Below are positions 24,367-33,025 of a stretch of 64,000 nucleotides of DNA, piece after piece. The stretch's first letter is position 1; every line of letters starts with the position of its first letter. The position numbers and the translations under genes were made by a program. Source of the stretch: Nonomuraea guangzhouensis. GTDB lineage: Bacteria > Actinomycetota > Actinomycetes > Streptosporangiales > Streptosporangiaceae. The stretch covers positions 124,001-188,000 of the forward strand of contig NZ_JAHKRM010000012.1 of assembly GCF_019396345.1 (NCBI RefSeq), written 5' to 3'. Under the pieces are notes generated by a model. That model had not been told where the DNA came from and ran no database searches. It worked only from the letters and a program-made list of their open reading frames with translations.

Positions 24367-25335
24367 TCAGATCACCCGTCCAGACCGGAGCACGGTGAGC
24401 GCCGCGCCCCCGGTGAGCAGCGCGAGGGCGAGCCCGATCAGCCCGCCGGCGAGGGGCAGCGGCTCGTCGGAGACGGTGAGTCGCAGATTGATCGTGTCGG
24501 CGATGCCGTCGAGCCGCGCGGCGTCGGCGGCGGGGTGGTAGGCGCCGCCGGTGGTCCGCGCGATCAAGGTGAGGGTGTCTTCTTCGAGCGAGGTCTGCAG
24601 GAGGTAGCCGTTGACCTTCACCGTCGCCCCGGCCGTGGTGCCGACTCCGACGGTGTGGATGTGCACGCCCGCCTTCTGGGCCACGGCGGCGGCCTGTTCA
24701 ACGTTCTGGTCCTGGTTCTGGTCCTGGCCGTGGTTCTGGCCGTCGGTGAACATCACGATCGTCGCCGATGGCCAGTAGCCGATGTCGGGTGCGGTGCCGT
24801 CGCGGCCGATGGCCACCGGCTTGCCGGTGATCGCCGACAGCGAGGCGGTGATGGCCGTCCCCAGTGAGGTATTGCCGGTGATCTTCAGCCGGTCGATGGC
24901 CTTGAGCGCGACGGAGTGGTCGGCGTCGGGCCGTGCGGTGATGAGCGCGCCCTGCTCGAACGCGACAACTCCGATGTCGACGCTGCCGGGCTGCGCCGCC
25001 ACGAACGCGCGGGCCGCCCGCTGCGCCGCCGCCAGCCGGGTGGGCGCGACGTCGTCGGCGCCCATGCTGTTGGAGACGTCCATGGCCAGGATGACGGTGC
25101 CCGCGGTCCGCGGGACCGGCAGCATGGCCGTCGGTCCGGCGGTGGCGATCGCGAGTACCGCGACGCCGGAGATCGTCAGGCCGATGCCGAGATGCGTACG
25201 TCGGCCGCCCGGCACGGCGACACCGGCTGCGGCGAGCGCGGCCGTCCGGCGGCGCGCCGAGACGACGGCCGCCCAGGCGAGCGCCACCGTGACGAGCAGC
25301 CCGACGGCCAGCAGCAGCGGGGAGGACAGGGTCAT
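24367..25335 (-). CDS. VWA domain-containing membrane protein
   Basis: A 322-residue protein beginning MTLSSPLLLAVGLLVTVALA. The VWA MIDAS motif is VILAMDVSNSMGADD with a downstream FTDGQNHG; a short (QDQN) repeat follows. A C-terminal hydrophobic helix (GGLIGLALALLTGGAAL) anchors it. The ATG at 25335 overlaps the stop of a 13-codon micro-ORF (ATGA). It is a paralogue of the adjacent VWA gene. Confidence 0.88.
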   Translation of the reverse strand: MTLSSPLLLAVGLLVTVALAWAAVVSARRRTAALAAAGVAVPGGRRTHLGIGLTISGVAVLAIATAGPTAMLPVPRTAGTVILAMDVSNSMGADDVAPTRLAAAQRAARAFVAAQPGSVDIGVVAFEQGALITARPDADHSVALKAIDRLKITGNTSLGTAITASLSAITGKPVAIGRDGTAPDIGYWPSATIVMFTDGQNHGQDQNQDQNVEQAAAVAQKAGVHIHTVGVGTTAGATVKVNGYLLQTSLEEDTLTLIARTTGGAYHPAADAARLDGIADTINLRLTVSDEPLPLAGGLIGLALALLTGGAALTVLRSGRVI

Positions 25336-25444
25336 GGCGACCGCTCCCAGATACGGGCGACAAACTCGGTCATGGCGACCGCTCCCAGGCACGCGCGACG
25401 AACGCGGTCATGGCGACCGGTCCCGGGTTCGGGAGACGACCTCG
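25331..25444 (-). repeat. Three 38-bp tandem repeats forming two coupled 13-codon micro-ORFs
   Basis: Copies start at 25331, 25369 and 25407, each beginning GTCATGGCGACC. On the minus strand the junction reads: DUF58 stop overlapping an ATG (ATGA) at 25411, a micro-ORF of MTAFVARAWERSP ending at 25370, a second ATGA at 25373, a micro-ORF of MTEFVARIWERSP ending at 25332, then the ATGA that starts the VWA gene at 25335. Each micro-ORF is 42 nt with 4-nt overlaps. They are homologous to the DUF58 C-terminus (VVSRTRDRSP), so they arose by duplication of the gene junction. Each copy carries a GGGAGCGG ribosome-site-like word. Confidence 0.85.
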
Positions 25445-26292
25445 ACGAGTGCCTCGGCCAGGTCGCGGTCGGTGTCGATGCGGTGGACGGGCACCCCGGC
25501 CCGGCGCATGCCGGCCGCCAGCCGGGCGTCGCGGGCGTCGACGGCCTCGCGGAAGCGGACCCGGAGCAGCGGGTCGGCGGAGTCGACGACGAGTTGCTCG
25601 CCGGTCTCGGCGTCCTCGACCACGATCAGCCCGGCTTCGGGCAGTACGTCGTCGGCGGTGTCCACGATCCGCAGGGCGACCACCTCGTGCCGCCGGGCCA
25701 GGCGCTGGAGCGCGCGTTCCCAGTCGCCGTCGCCGATGAAGTCCGACAGGACGACGACGAGTGCGCGGCGCCGCGCGAGCCGCCCGGCCGCGTCCAGCAT
25801 CTCCGCCAGGTCGGTGGTGGCGCCGCCGCGTACCGTGGAGGTGCGTTCCAGCTCGGCGCCGATCCGCAGCGCGTGCCGCCGGGAGGTGCCGGGGGGCACG
25901 ACGCGCAGCATCCCGGTGTCGAACAGCAGGGCGCCGACGCGGTTGCCGCCCCGGCCGAACAGCCGGGCCAGGACGAGCGCGAGCTCGGCGAGCACGTCGT
26001 GCTTGCCACGCCCCGGCCGTCCGGCCGCCATCGACGCCGACCGATCCAGCACCAGCCACACCGTCAGCTCGCGATCCTCGGTGAACACCCGCAGGTGCGG
26101 CTCGTCCAGCCGCGCGGTCACGTTCCAGTCGATGTGCCGGGCGTCGTCGCCGTCGCTGTACGCGCGCAACCCGGTGAAGTCGATCCCGGAGCCGCGGTGC
26201 GCGGTGCGGTGGGCGCCCTGGAGCCGGCCGTCGAGCCTGCGGACGACCTTCCACTCCAGGCGGAGCAGGAGCCTGTCGGGGGCGGTGGCCAT
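25408..26292 (-). CDS. DUF58 domain-containing protein
   Basis: A 294-residue soluble protein. The DUF58 core is marked by HRGSGIDFTGLRAYSDGDD and HIDWNVTARLDEPHLRVF, followed by a VWA-like segment WLVLDRSASMAAG. It lies 3 bases after the MoxR ATPase gene and is coupled to the downstream micro-ORF chain. DUF58 proteins usually work with MoxR ATPases and VWA proteins as one system. Confidence 0.92.
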   Translation of the reverse strand: MATAPDRLLLRLEWKVVRRLDGRLQGAHRTAHRGSGIDFTGLRAYSDGDDARHIDWNVTARLDEPHLRVFTEDRELTVWLVLDRSASMAAGRPGRGKHDVLAELALVLARLFGRGGNRVGALLFDTGMLRVVPPGTSRRHALRIGAELERTSTVRGGATTDLAEMLDAAGRLARRRALVVVLSDFIGDGDWERALQRLARRHEVVALRIVDTADDVLPEAGLIVVEDAETGEQLVVDSADPLLRVRFREAVDARDARLAAGMRRAGVPVHRIDTDRDLAEALVEVVSRTRDRSP

Positions 26293-26295
26293 GGC

Positions 26296-27285
26296 TCAGC
26301 GATTCTGCAGGACGACGTCGGGCGCCCGGACGGCCCCGAGCACCCTGGTGATGATCGTGTCGGCGTCGACGTCGTCCGCGAGGGCCTCGTACGACAGCAC
26401 GAGGCGGTGGCGCAGCACGTCGAGCGCGAGCTCGGACAGGTCGTGCGGCAGGGCGTAGTCGCGGCCGCGCAGGAACGCCAGCGCCCGGGCGCCCTTGACG
26501 AGCGCGATGGACGCCCGCGGGCTCGCCCCGTAGGTGACGTACCGTTCCAGCTCGCCGAGCCCGGCCGTCGCGGGGGAGCGGGTCACGGCGACCAGCCGTA
26601 CCGCGTAGTCGACGATCGCCGGATCGACGTACACCTCCTGAGCGCGGGCGCGCATCGCGATCAGGTCCTCGGCCGTCGCCATCGGCTGCGGCGGCTGCGG
26701 CGGACGCAGTGCCCGGTCGACGATCGCCTGCTCTTCGGCCTGCGTCGGATAGTCGACGACCACCTTCATCATGAAACGGTCGACCTGCGCCTCGGGCAGC
26801 GGGTAGGTGCCCTCCGACTCGATCGGGTTCTCCGTCGCCATGACCAGGAACGGCTCGGGCACCCGGAACGTCTCCCGGCCGATCGTCACCTGATGTTCCT
26901 GCATCACTTCCAGCAGGGCGCTCTGCACCTTGGCGGGGGCGCGGTTGATCTCGTCGGCCAGCAGCAGGTTCGCGAACACCGGGCCGAGTTCGGTTCGGAA
27001 CTCCCCGGAGTGCTGGTGGTAGACCCGCGTACCCACGAGGTCGGCGGGCACCAGGTCGGGGGTGAACTGCACGCGCTGGAAACTCCCGGCGATCGCGGCG
27101 GCCAGCGACCTCACCGCGAGCGTCTTGGCCAGGCCCGGCACGCCCTCGACGAGCAGGTGACCGTCGGCGATCAACGCGACGGCCATGCGCTCCAGCAGCA
27201 CGTCCTGTCCGACGATCGTGTGTTTGACCTCGAACAGCACATGTTCGAGCGGATGGGCCGACTCGGGGGATCTGGTCGAGGTCAT
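26296..27285 (-). CDS. MoxR family AAA ATPase
   Basis: A 329-residue AAA+ chaperone-like ATPase. Visible motifs: VGQDVLLERM near the N-terminus, Walker A EGVPGLAKT, Walker B LLLADEINRAPAKVQ, sensor 1 ATENP and the arginine-finger region EAQVDRFMMK. AAGGAA precedes the ATG. First gene of the operon with DUF58 and two VWA genes; MoxR proteins help mature or insert metal-dependent complexes. Confidence 0.95.
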   Translation of the reverse strand: MTSTRSPESAHPLEHVLFEVKHTIVGQDVLLERMAVALIADGHLLVEGVPGLAKTLAVRSLAAAIAGSFQRVQFTPDLVPADLVGTRVYHQHSGEFRTELGPVFANLLLADEINRAPAKVQSALLEVMQEHQVTIGRETFRVPEPFLVMATENPIESEGTYPLPEAQVDRFMMKVVVDYPTQAEEQAIVDRALRPPQPPQPMATAEDLIAMRARAQEVYVDPAIVDYAVRLVAVTRSPATAGLGELERYVTYGASPRASIALVKGARALAFLRGRDYALPHDLSELALDVLRHRLVLSYEALADDVDADTIITRVLGAVRAPDVVLQNR

Positions 27286-27299
27286 CTGCTGTTCCTTCT

Positions 27300-27364
27300 C
27301 GTGACGCTTCGTCGTGACGCTTCGTCGGGGCGGTTCGCCGGGGCGGTTCGGTCGTGGCGCTTCG
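27300..27364. repeat. 13-bp minisatellite
   Basis: Five units: CGTGACGCTTCGT twice, CGGGGCGGTTCG(C/G) twice, then TCGTGGCGCTTCGG. They fill the gap between the MoxR gene and the HtrA-like gene, ending at the protease stop codon (27366). Confidence 0.75.
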
Positions 27365-27365
27365 G

Positions 27366-28160
27366 TCAGATCTGGGGCCCGCCCGGCGGGCCGTCGTCGT
27401 CGTCGCCCAGGGCCACGCCGATCGGCACCGCGAACGCGATGCCGGCGAACGCCTCGTCGCCTCCCGGGTCGGCCATCGAGACGACGATCCCGATGACCAG
27501 GCCGCGAGCGTTCAGCAGGGGACCGCCGGAGCTGCCCGGGTTGACGGAGGCATCGAACTGGATGAGCCCGCCCAGGTCGCCGTCATCGGCGGTCCGGTCG
27601 GCGGTCCGGTTCAGGCCCGACACGACGCCGGTGGAGACGCTGTAGGTCAGGCCCAGCGGATTGCCGATCGCCACGACGGGCGCGCCCACGGCCACGGCGC
27701 CGCCGAGCGTCGCCGGCACCACGATCTCCGGCAGCTTGGCGGGCTTGAGGGTCGCGACGTCGCGCTTGGGATTCGACGACACGACAGCGGCCTTCGCCTT
27801 GGTGCCGTCAGCGAACGTCAGATTGATGTCCTTCGCGCCCTTGATGACGTGGTGCGCGGTCAGAACCGTCCCATCCTCGGCCGCGATCACCCCGGTACCG
27901 AACGACTTCCCGGCCTGGATGACCACCACCGACGGCCCGACCCTCTTGTAGACGTCGGGCACCGTGAGCGTCGCACTGGGCGTCGGCGTCGCGCTCGGCC
28001 TGGGCGCGGCTGCTTCGCCGTTCCCGCCGCTACTTCCCAGCCAGTACGCCAGCACCGCCACGACGACAAGTGCGCCGCCCCCAGCGACAAACCGCCGAGC
28101 CCTCCCGGCCACGGCTCCCTGGGCCTCGGCCGCACCAGCCTCCTGCGGCACGCGCTCCAT
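27366..28160 (-). CDS. HtrA-like S1C serine protease (membrane-anchored)
   Basis: A 264-residue trypsin-like protease. A cytosolic N-terminus is followed by one membrane segment (ALVVVAVLAYWLGSS, about residues 30-44), a Pro/Thr linker and the catalytic domain. The triad is intact: His in VLTAHHVIKG, Asp in PKRDVATLK and Ser in NPGSSGGPL. There is no PDZ domain, so it is shorter than classical HtrA. A promoter with 17-bp spacing lies just upstream of ATG 28160, which supports this start despite the lack of a clear ribosome site. Confidence 0.9.
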   Translation of the reverse strand: MERVPQEAGAAEAQGAVAGRARRFVAGGGALVVVAVLAYWLGSSGGNGEAAAPRPSATPTPSATLTVPDVYKRVGPSVVVIQAGKSFGTGVIAAEDGTVLTAHHVIKGAKDINLTFADGTKAKAAVVSSNPKRDVATLKPAKLPEIVVPATLGGAVAVGAPVVAIGNPLGLTYSVSTGVVSGLNRTADRTADDGDLGGLIQFDASVNPGSSGGPLLNARGLVIGIVVSMADPGGDEAFAGIAFAVPIGVALGDDDDGPPGGPQI

Positions 28161-28169
28161 CGCCCCATA

Positions 28170-28198
28170 GTCATAAATCTCGGTCGAAAGTGCTACAA
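28170..28198 (-). promoter_or_regulatory. Promoter of the S1C protease gene
   Basis: Minus strand: TTGTAG (28193-28198), 17-base spacer, TATGAC (28170-28175). The ATG is only 9 bases beyond the -10, so the transcript would be leaderless or nearly so. Confidence 0.45.
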
Positions 28199-28280
28199 AC
28201 TCCGCCTGTGAAGTCCCTGGGAACTGGTCCCGGCAGCCCGTTGCCTGACGAAGCCTTCGCCGCGGCGCTCGCTTACGTGG

Positions 28281-29963
28281 CTAGCCGTTGCTGCTCCGCA
28301 CCGTGACGAATTGGGCGTTCTCCGCCCCGCTTGCGGCATCGTCCCCCATCCAATCGACGGTGTATATGTAGATTCCCTGCTGATCAGGGCGATCCTGGAA
28401 GCGGAACGACCCGCTCCTGGAGACCCGCACCGTGCCGAGTTCTGTGCTGACGCCGTCGGGGCTCGCACGTATCACCGTCACCGAGGGGCGTGTGGTAGGC
28501 GCCTTGTCACCGAACTTCAACTCGCCCGCGAAGCGGAGCCGCTTCCCGACGACCCCGTCAGTAGGTCCAGTCAAAGTGAGCGACGCCGATTGTTGGACGA
28601 CCTTGACGGACACCGATGCGGTGCTGCCCCGAACGTCGGTGGAGCCGCCCCAGCTCACGTCGTAGGCAACCGTCCCGGAGACAGGCGGAGCGTCGGTGAT
28701 GGTGAACGTACCGTCTGCCGCTGTTCGCGCGCGGCGGAGCGTCGCGCTGGTTCCGTCCGGCAGCCGGCGGGTCACCTCGAGCCGTTGCCTCCCCTGAGTC
28801 GCGCCGTCGGGCACGGTGAGCCGGCCGGTCAGGGTGAGCGGCTCCAGCGCTGTCCCCCTTTCCGGAGCCGTCAGAGTCACGTTCGACGGCAGCAGGGTGG
28901 CGTCTTCCAATCGCCACAGGCGAAGCCGGCCGGTGCTGGGGTTCAACAGCACGCTGAAGACGTCATTGCCGGCGATGGTGATGCTTCCACCGAGGATTCT
29001 GGGGGTCGGCCATCCGCTGGGGATCTTCTTCGTGTACGTGGTCGCCCTCGTGGCCACGTCGTACAGTTCGATGCCTCGATCGCCCAACCACCACCCGCCT
29101 GCGATGTGGGTGCCATCCGGGCTGACCGCCACGCCTACCACCTGGCCCTTGGCCGACGCGTCCTTGCCGTATTCTCGGACCTTCGTCAGGCTCGTGGTGT
29201 CCCAGGCCTCATACCCGTTCGAGAACGCCAGGACGGCCGTCGAGCCGTCCGGTGTGATGGCGAGGTCCCGCGGGCTGGGCAGACCGTAGGTGTCCCCGTC
29301 GATCTCACCGCGCAACGTGGCGGAACCGTTGCTCACGTCGTACACCAGGACATCGGCCAGATCATGGCGGGGGTCGCCGAGCACCAAGGTGTTTCCCGCG
29401 ATGGCGATCAGAGGTGCGGTGGGCCGCCCGGTCACGAGCGAGACCGGTTGCGGCGCCGAGGCCGACACATCGAGACTGGCGACACCGCCGGTGTCCGGGT
29501 CGCACCCGTAGGCCGTCCAGAGCACCTCGCCGGACAGTGCCAGCTTGGTGGGGCATGGGTACGCCGCGAAGTCGATCCGCCGGGTGACCACGAGGGTCGC
29601 GGTGTCGATCTCGACGACCTCGTGCGAGTCATGCAGCGCCGCGAACACATGAGTGCCATCCGGTGCCGCCGCAAGACCTGCCACACCCGGCAGATCGGTG
29701 ACCGCGCCGATCAGCGCACCATCGGTGTCCGTGACCACGATGCGGTCCTCGGCGGTCACGAAGACCTTGCCTCCTCCCGCGACCACATCACTGGGCGCGG
29801 TGATGCCGACGGACACGCCGAGGTCTGTTATCGAGTCGGCGGCCGAGGCCACAGGCGCCACGGCGATGACGAGGCCGGCCGTCATGGTCATGGTGCCCAG
29901 GAGGGCGCCTAATCGGCGTATGGACCGGACGACATCGGACCGTTTCGAGGGTGAGAAGCGCAC
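28281..29963 (-). CDS. Secreted beta-propeller protein with Ig-like repeats
   Basis: A 560-residue exported protein. The GTG at 29963 is preceded by GGAG; the basic N-terminus (RFSPSKRSDVVRSIRR) leads into a hydrophobic signal segment ending PVASAADS. The next ~330 residues are WD40/YVTN-like blades (AAPDGTHVFAALHDS, VAVSPDGTHIAGG, AITPDGSTAVLAF), followed by two Ig-like beta domains (TLTAPERG, SLTLTGPTDGVVGKRL). There are no catalytic motifs. A surface or extracellular binding role is possible. Confidence 0.8.
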   Translation of the reverse strand: MRFSPSKRSDVVRSIRRLGALLGTMTMTAGLVIAVAPVASAADSITDLGVSVGITAPSDVVAGGGKVFVTAEDRIVVTDTDGALIGAVTDLPGVAGLAAAPDGTHVFAALHDSHEVVEIDTATLVVTRRIDFAAYPCPTKLALSGEVLWTAYGCDPDTGGVASLDVSASAPQPVSLVTGRPTAPLIAIAGNTLVLGDPRHDLADVLVYDVSNGSATLRGEIDGDTYGLPSPRDLAITPDGSTAVLAFSNGYEAWDTTSLTKVREYGKDASAKGQVVGVAVSPDGTHIAGGWWLGDRGIELYDVATRATTYTKKIPSGWPTPRILGGSITIAGNDVFSVLLNPSTGRLRLWRLEDATLLPSNVTLTAPERGTALEPLTLTGRLTVPDGATQGRQRLEVTRRLPDGTSATLRRARTAADGTFTITDAPPVSGTVAYDVSWGGSTDVRGSTASVSVKVVQQSASLTLTGPTDGVVGKRLRFAGELKFGDKAPTTRPSVTVIRASPDGVSTELGTVRVSRSGSFRFQDRPDQQGIYIYTVDWMGDDAASGAENAQFVTVRSSNG

Positions 29964-30105
29964 GTGTACTCCACTCCGAGCATGACAAAGAAGAAACGAG
30001 GACGCCATGATCAAGCCAGAGAACCCAGGTCCGGTCAAGATCCATAATCAGTCACCGCTCAATCACGCGCGGGGACGCCGCACGCACGCGTATGTCGTTG
30101 CCCTC

Positions 30106-31101
30106 CTACCGCGTCGGTGTGAAGGACGAGGCGATCAGCCAGACGCCGCCGGCCACGATCACAACTGCGACCGCGAGATCCTTCGCCCGTCCGGGAACCA
30201 TGCCTTTCCACTGTCCGCGGATCATGCTTCGCGCTAGGCGGACGGTCCCAGCCCAGGAGATCCGCACCCAGGGACTCCAAGCGGCCCACGCGACGAGGAC
30301 CGCCGCGACAACCAGCGGCCACCGCACCGAATCGGCGAAAGACAGCTCGAAGTCGCCGCTGTCCTGGCCGACGTACATCGCGACGTCGAGCAGCGGAAGG
30401 AGGAGGAGAGACGCCGCGGCCGCGGTGCCACCCCAGCGTCCCCAAGCGGCGGCTCTCGCGGCCGCCGCCAACGCGACGAGGACAACCGGTAAGCCGATTC
30501 GGTCGGCCTCCCCCAATCCCCACGCGAGGTCGTCCCAGAACGACTCCGAAGGCTCCAGGTAGAAAGCGTCGGCCACCAGCATGTCGTATGTGACGATGCA
30601 GCGGTGGAACATCGCCGCCCACGCCGCCGCGCTCACGGCCCCCGCCCACAGGACGATCCCGTACGGTCTGCGGTGCAGGGGTGACCGAGCCGCCAGGAGC
30701 AGTGCCCCCGCGGCCACCGGATAACAGGCGATCAAGGGCCAGGGCGGTACGACCGCGCGTTCCTGCCCGGTGCATGGATCGGGGCCAGGCAGCAGAAACG
30801 CGGTGACGAGCCCGAACGCGAGTACGGTGCCGACCGCGGCGACAGCGGTGAGCGTGGCCCGACGCGACCCGCGCAGGAGAAGGCCGGCCACGACGGCCGG
30901 CAGCAGGAGAACGCCCCAGAACAGCAGCTCTCCCGGCACATTCTCCAGCGCGTACGGACCTTCCACCGGATAGGGCGCGGGGCCCGTCGCGGAACAGAAC
31001 CACCCGACGCTCTGCCTGCCCACCCCGAAGGTCGTCAGGATCACCGGCCCGGCCGCGGCCGGAACGGCACCGAAGCGCAGCGCCGCCGCGGATCCCTGCA
31101 T
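30106..31101 (-). CDS. Polytopic membrane protein of unknown function
   Basis: A 331-residue protein with about eight hydrophobic segments (LLFWGVLLLPAVVAGLLL, GTAAAASLLLLPLLDVAMY, DLAVAVVIVAGGVWLIASS). GAGAAGG lies upstream; GTG 31104 just before the ATG is an alternative. I do not recognise a family. It follows the SDR gene on the same strand after 59 bases and could be co-transcribed. Confidence 0.75.
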   Translation of the reverse strand: MQGSAAALRFGAVPAAAGPVILTTFGVGRQSVGWFCSATGPAPYPVEGPYALENVPGELLFWGVLLLPAVVAGLLLRGSRRATLTAVAAVGTVLAFGLVTAFLLPGPDPCTGQERAVVPPWPLIACYPVAAGALLLAARSPLHRRPYGIVLWAGAVSAAAWAAMFHRCIVTYDMLVADAFYLEPSESFWDDLAWGLGEADRIGLPVVLVALAAAARAAAWGRWGGTAAAASLLLLPLLDVAMYVGQDSGDFELSFADSVRWPLVVAAVLVAWAAWSPWVRISWAGTVRLARSMIRGQWKGMVPGRAKDLAVAVVIVAGGVWLIASSFTPTR

Positions 31102-31160
31102 CACGGCACCTTCTCCCGGAAACGATCAATCCGGGTCAGGGTAGCGGGTGGCGTGCGGTG

Positions 31161-31889
31161 TCATCCGTCCAGGACGCCGGTGGGGACGACGGTTTCGTGC
31201 CGATTCCGCCGGGTGTGCATGTCCCAGAGGATCTCGGCCAGTTCGGCGGGGTCGGCGGCGGGCAGGTCGGGCACGGGTTCGCCCTGGGCTTGGCGCCGCT
31301 GGTAGTCGGTGTCGAAGGGGGTGCCCGCGATGCGTGCGCCGATGTACAGCATGCCGACGTAGACGCCCTTTCCGGAGACCTCGGCCGCGAGTGACTGGAG
31401 GTAGTTCCGCTGGGCGGCCAGGACCGTGGGCCAGCCGCTCATGTTCGGCCGGCCACGGACGGCGGCGGCCCCTTGGGCGCTGAGGATGGCGCCGTCGCGC
31501 CGTTCGACCATGGCGGGCAGGAACTCCCGGACCAGGGCCAGGAGTGTGTACAACGTGATCGGCATGCGGTCCTGAAGCCGCTCCGGGGTGAGGTCGACGG
31601 CGGGAACGAAGCCCGGGTCCGTGGGGACCGGGCCGTAATAGAGGGCCGTGGGGTTTCCGACATTCGCGCGGATCCGCTCGGCGAGCTCCGGGACGGCGCT
31701 GGTCCGGTCGAGGTCGGCGGTGATCACGTGGGCGGTGATGCCATCGGCGGACAGATCCCGGGCGAGCAGGTCCAACGGTTCCCGGCGGCGGGCGACCAGG
31801 ACGACGTCGTAGCCTTCCTTTCCGTATCGGCGGGCGACGGCCTGGCCGACACCTGGACCGGTGCCGAACACTGCGATGGATTTCGTCAT
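31161..31889 (-). CDS. SDR family NAD(P)-dependent oxidoreductase
   Basis: A 242-residue short-chain dehydrogenase. The cofactor motif IAVFGTGPGVGQAVAR is at residues 5-20 and the strand VVLVARRREP follows. The usual YxxxK active site is not clear; the segment around SAQGAAAVRGRPNMSGW replaces it, so the activity may differ from the classical family. It is divergent from the AraC-type regulator at 31972, a common regulator-target arrangement. Confidence 0.85.
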   Translation of the reverse strand: MTKSIAVFGTGPGVGQAVARRYGKEGYDVVLVARRREPLDLLARDLSADGITAHVITADLDRTSAVPELAERIRANVGNPTALYYGPVPTDPGFVPAVDLTPERLQDRMPITLYTLLALVREFLPAMVERRDGAILSAQGAAAVRGRPNMSGWPTVLAAQRNYLQSLAAEVSGKGVYVGMLYIGARIAGTPFDTDYQRRQAQGEPVPDLPAADPAELAEILWDMHTRRNRHETVVPTGVLDG

Positions 31890-31916
31890 GCCGCCCAGCC
31901 AACCTCACCGGCGCCA

Positions 31917-31960
31917 AGACGATCCATGGGAGAACATCTGCAATACCTTTGTGATCGTCT
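31917..31960. promoter_or_regulatory. Inverted repeat between SDR and AraC genes
   Basis: AGACGATC (31917-31924) and GATCGTCT (31953-31960) are perfect 8-bp inverted arms with a 28-base spacer in the divergent region. Spacing of about three and a half helical turns fits a looped or paired regulator site. Confidence 0.35.
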
Positions 31961-31971
31961 ACGCTGAGTGA

Positions 31972-32901
31972 GTGGACGTGCTGACGGACTTGCTGCACCG
32001 GGCCCACGCGCAGAACGCTCTGGTCAGACGGCTGATCCAGCGGCCTCCGTGGGGGATGACGTACGCCGACGCGCCGCCGCTCACGGTCGCAGCCACGCTC
32101 GGCGGCCATGCCTCGATCCGGCTCGGGGACTCCGCTCCCACACGTCTTGCCGCGGGGGACATCGCCCTGATCACCGACCCCGGCGGCTACACGATCTCGG
32201 ACGCCCCGGCGACCGCGCCTCAGTTCGTGATCCGGGACGGGCGAAAGTATCTCCCTACCGGCGCACCGGTGGACCCCCGCCCGATGGCGGTCCCTCGCAC
32301 GTACGGCGCCGACGTGCCCGGGGCCACCATCATGCTCCGTGGCGCGTACGAACTGCACGGCGACGTGGCCGCCCGTCTGCTGGGCCTGCTTCCGCCGCTG
32401 GCGGTCGTGCCCGCGGGGCCGCGTACCCGGGCCGCCCTCGATCTGCTCTCCGCCGAGGCCGCCCGCGACGAGCCGGGCCAGGACGCGGTTCTGGCCCGGC
32501 TCCTGGATCTGATCTTCGTGATCGCGTTGCGGGCCTGGTGCACCAGGCCGGAGGTGACGCCGCCCGCGTGGTACCGGGCGCTGACCGACCCGGCGATCGG
32601 CGAGGCGCTGCGCCTCATGCACGAGGAACCCGCCCACCGGTGGACGGTCGCCTCGCTGGCCGCCAAGGCCGGCATGTCCCGCGCCGCCTTCGCCCAGCGC
32701 TTCGCCACCCTGGCCGGTCAGCCGCCGCTCGGCTATCTCACCGACTGGCGCATGACCCTCGCGGCCGACCTGCTCCGCGACACCCGGCAGACCGTCGCCG
32801 CCGTGGCCCGCCAGGTCGGCTACCAGGATCCGTTCGCGTTCAGCGTGGCGTTCAAGCGCGCCCGCGGACGCACGCCCTCGGCCTGGCGCGGCTCGTTCTG
32901 A
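31972..32901 (+). CDS. AraC family transcriptional regulator (cupin type)
   Basis: A 309-residue regulator starting at GTG 31972. The N-terminal half is a cupin-like sensor domain (AQNALVRRLIQRPPWGMTYA, AAGDIALITDPGGY), and the C-terminal half has two helix-turn-helix motifs (WTVASLAAKAGMSRAAFAQR, VAAVARQVGYQDPFAFSVAF). Divergent from the SDR gene, which it probably regulates. Confidence 0.9.
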   Translation: MDVLTDLLHRAHAQNALVRRLIQRPPWGMTYADAPPLTVAATLGGHASIRLGDSAPTRLAAGDIALITDPGGYTISDAPATAPQFVIRDGRKYLPTGAPVDPRPMAVPRTYGADVPGATIMLRGAYELHGDVAARLLGLLPPLAVVPAGPRTRAALDLLSAEAARDEPGQDAVLARLLDLIFVIALRAWCTRPEVTPPAWYRALTDPAIGEALRLMHEEPAHRWTVASLAAKAGMSRAAFAQRFATLAGQPPLGYLTDWRMTLAADLLRDTRQTVAAVARQVGYQDPFAFSVAFKRARGRTPSAWRGSF

Positions 32902-33025
32902 TCAGCCATCGGTCGCCGTTTCTGTATACGGTGTAATCGTTAGTGTTTGCGGTGCAGACAGGGCGCCGGGCACACGCAGGAGTGGAACACCGACCGCGCC
33001 CGCTACGAGACGTACTGGGGCCCGC

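Noticed and set aside
28161..28260. In-frame upstream extension of the HtrA-like protease (EFVALSTEIYDYGAM)
   Set aside because: The extension reads well but has no ATG, GTG or TTG before an in-frame TAG, and a promoter overlaps it.
31473..31967. A plus-strand frame opposite the SDR gene
   Set aside because: Antisense shadow with no motif; the minus-strand SDR has the GxxxGxG cofactor site.
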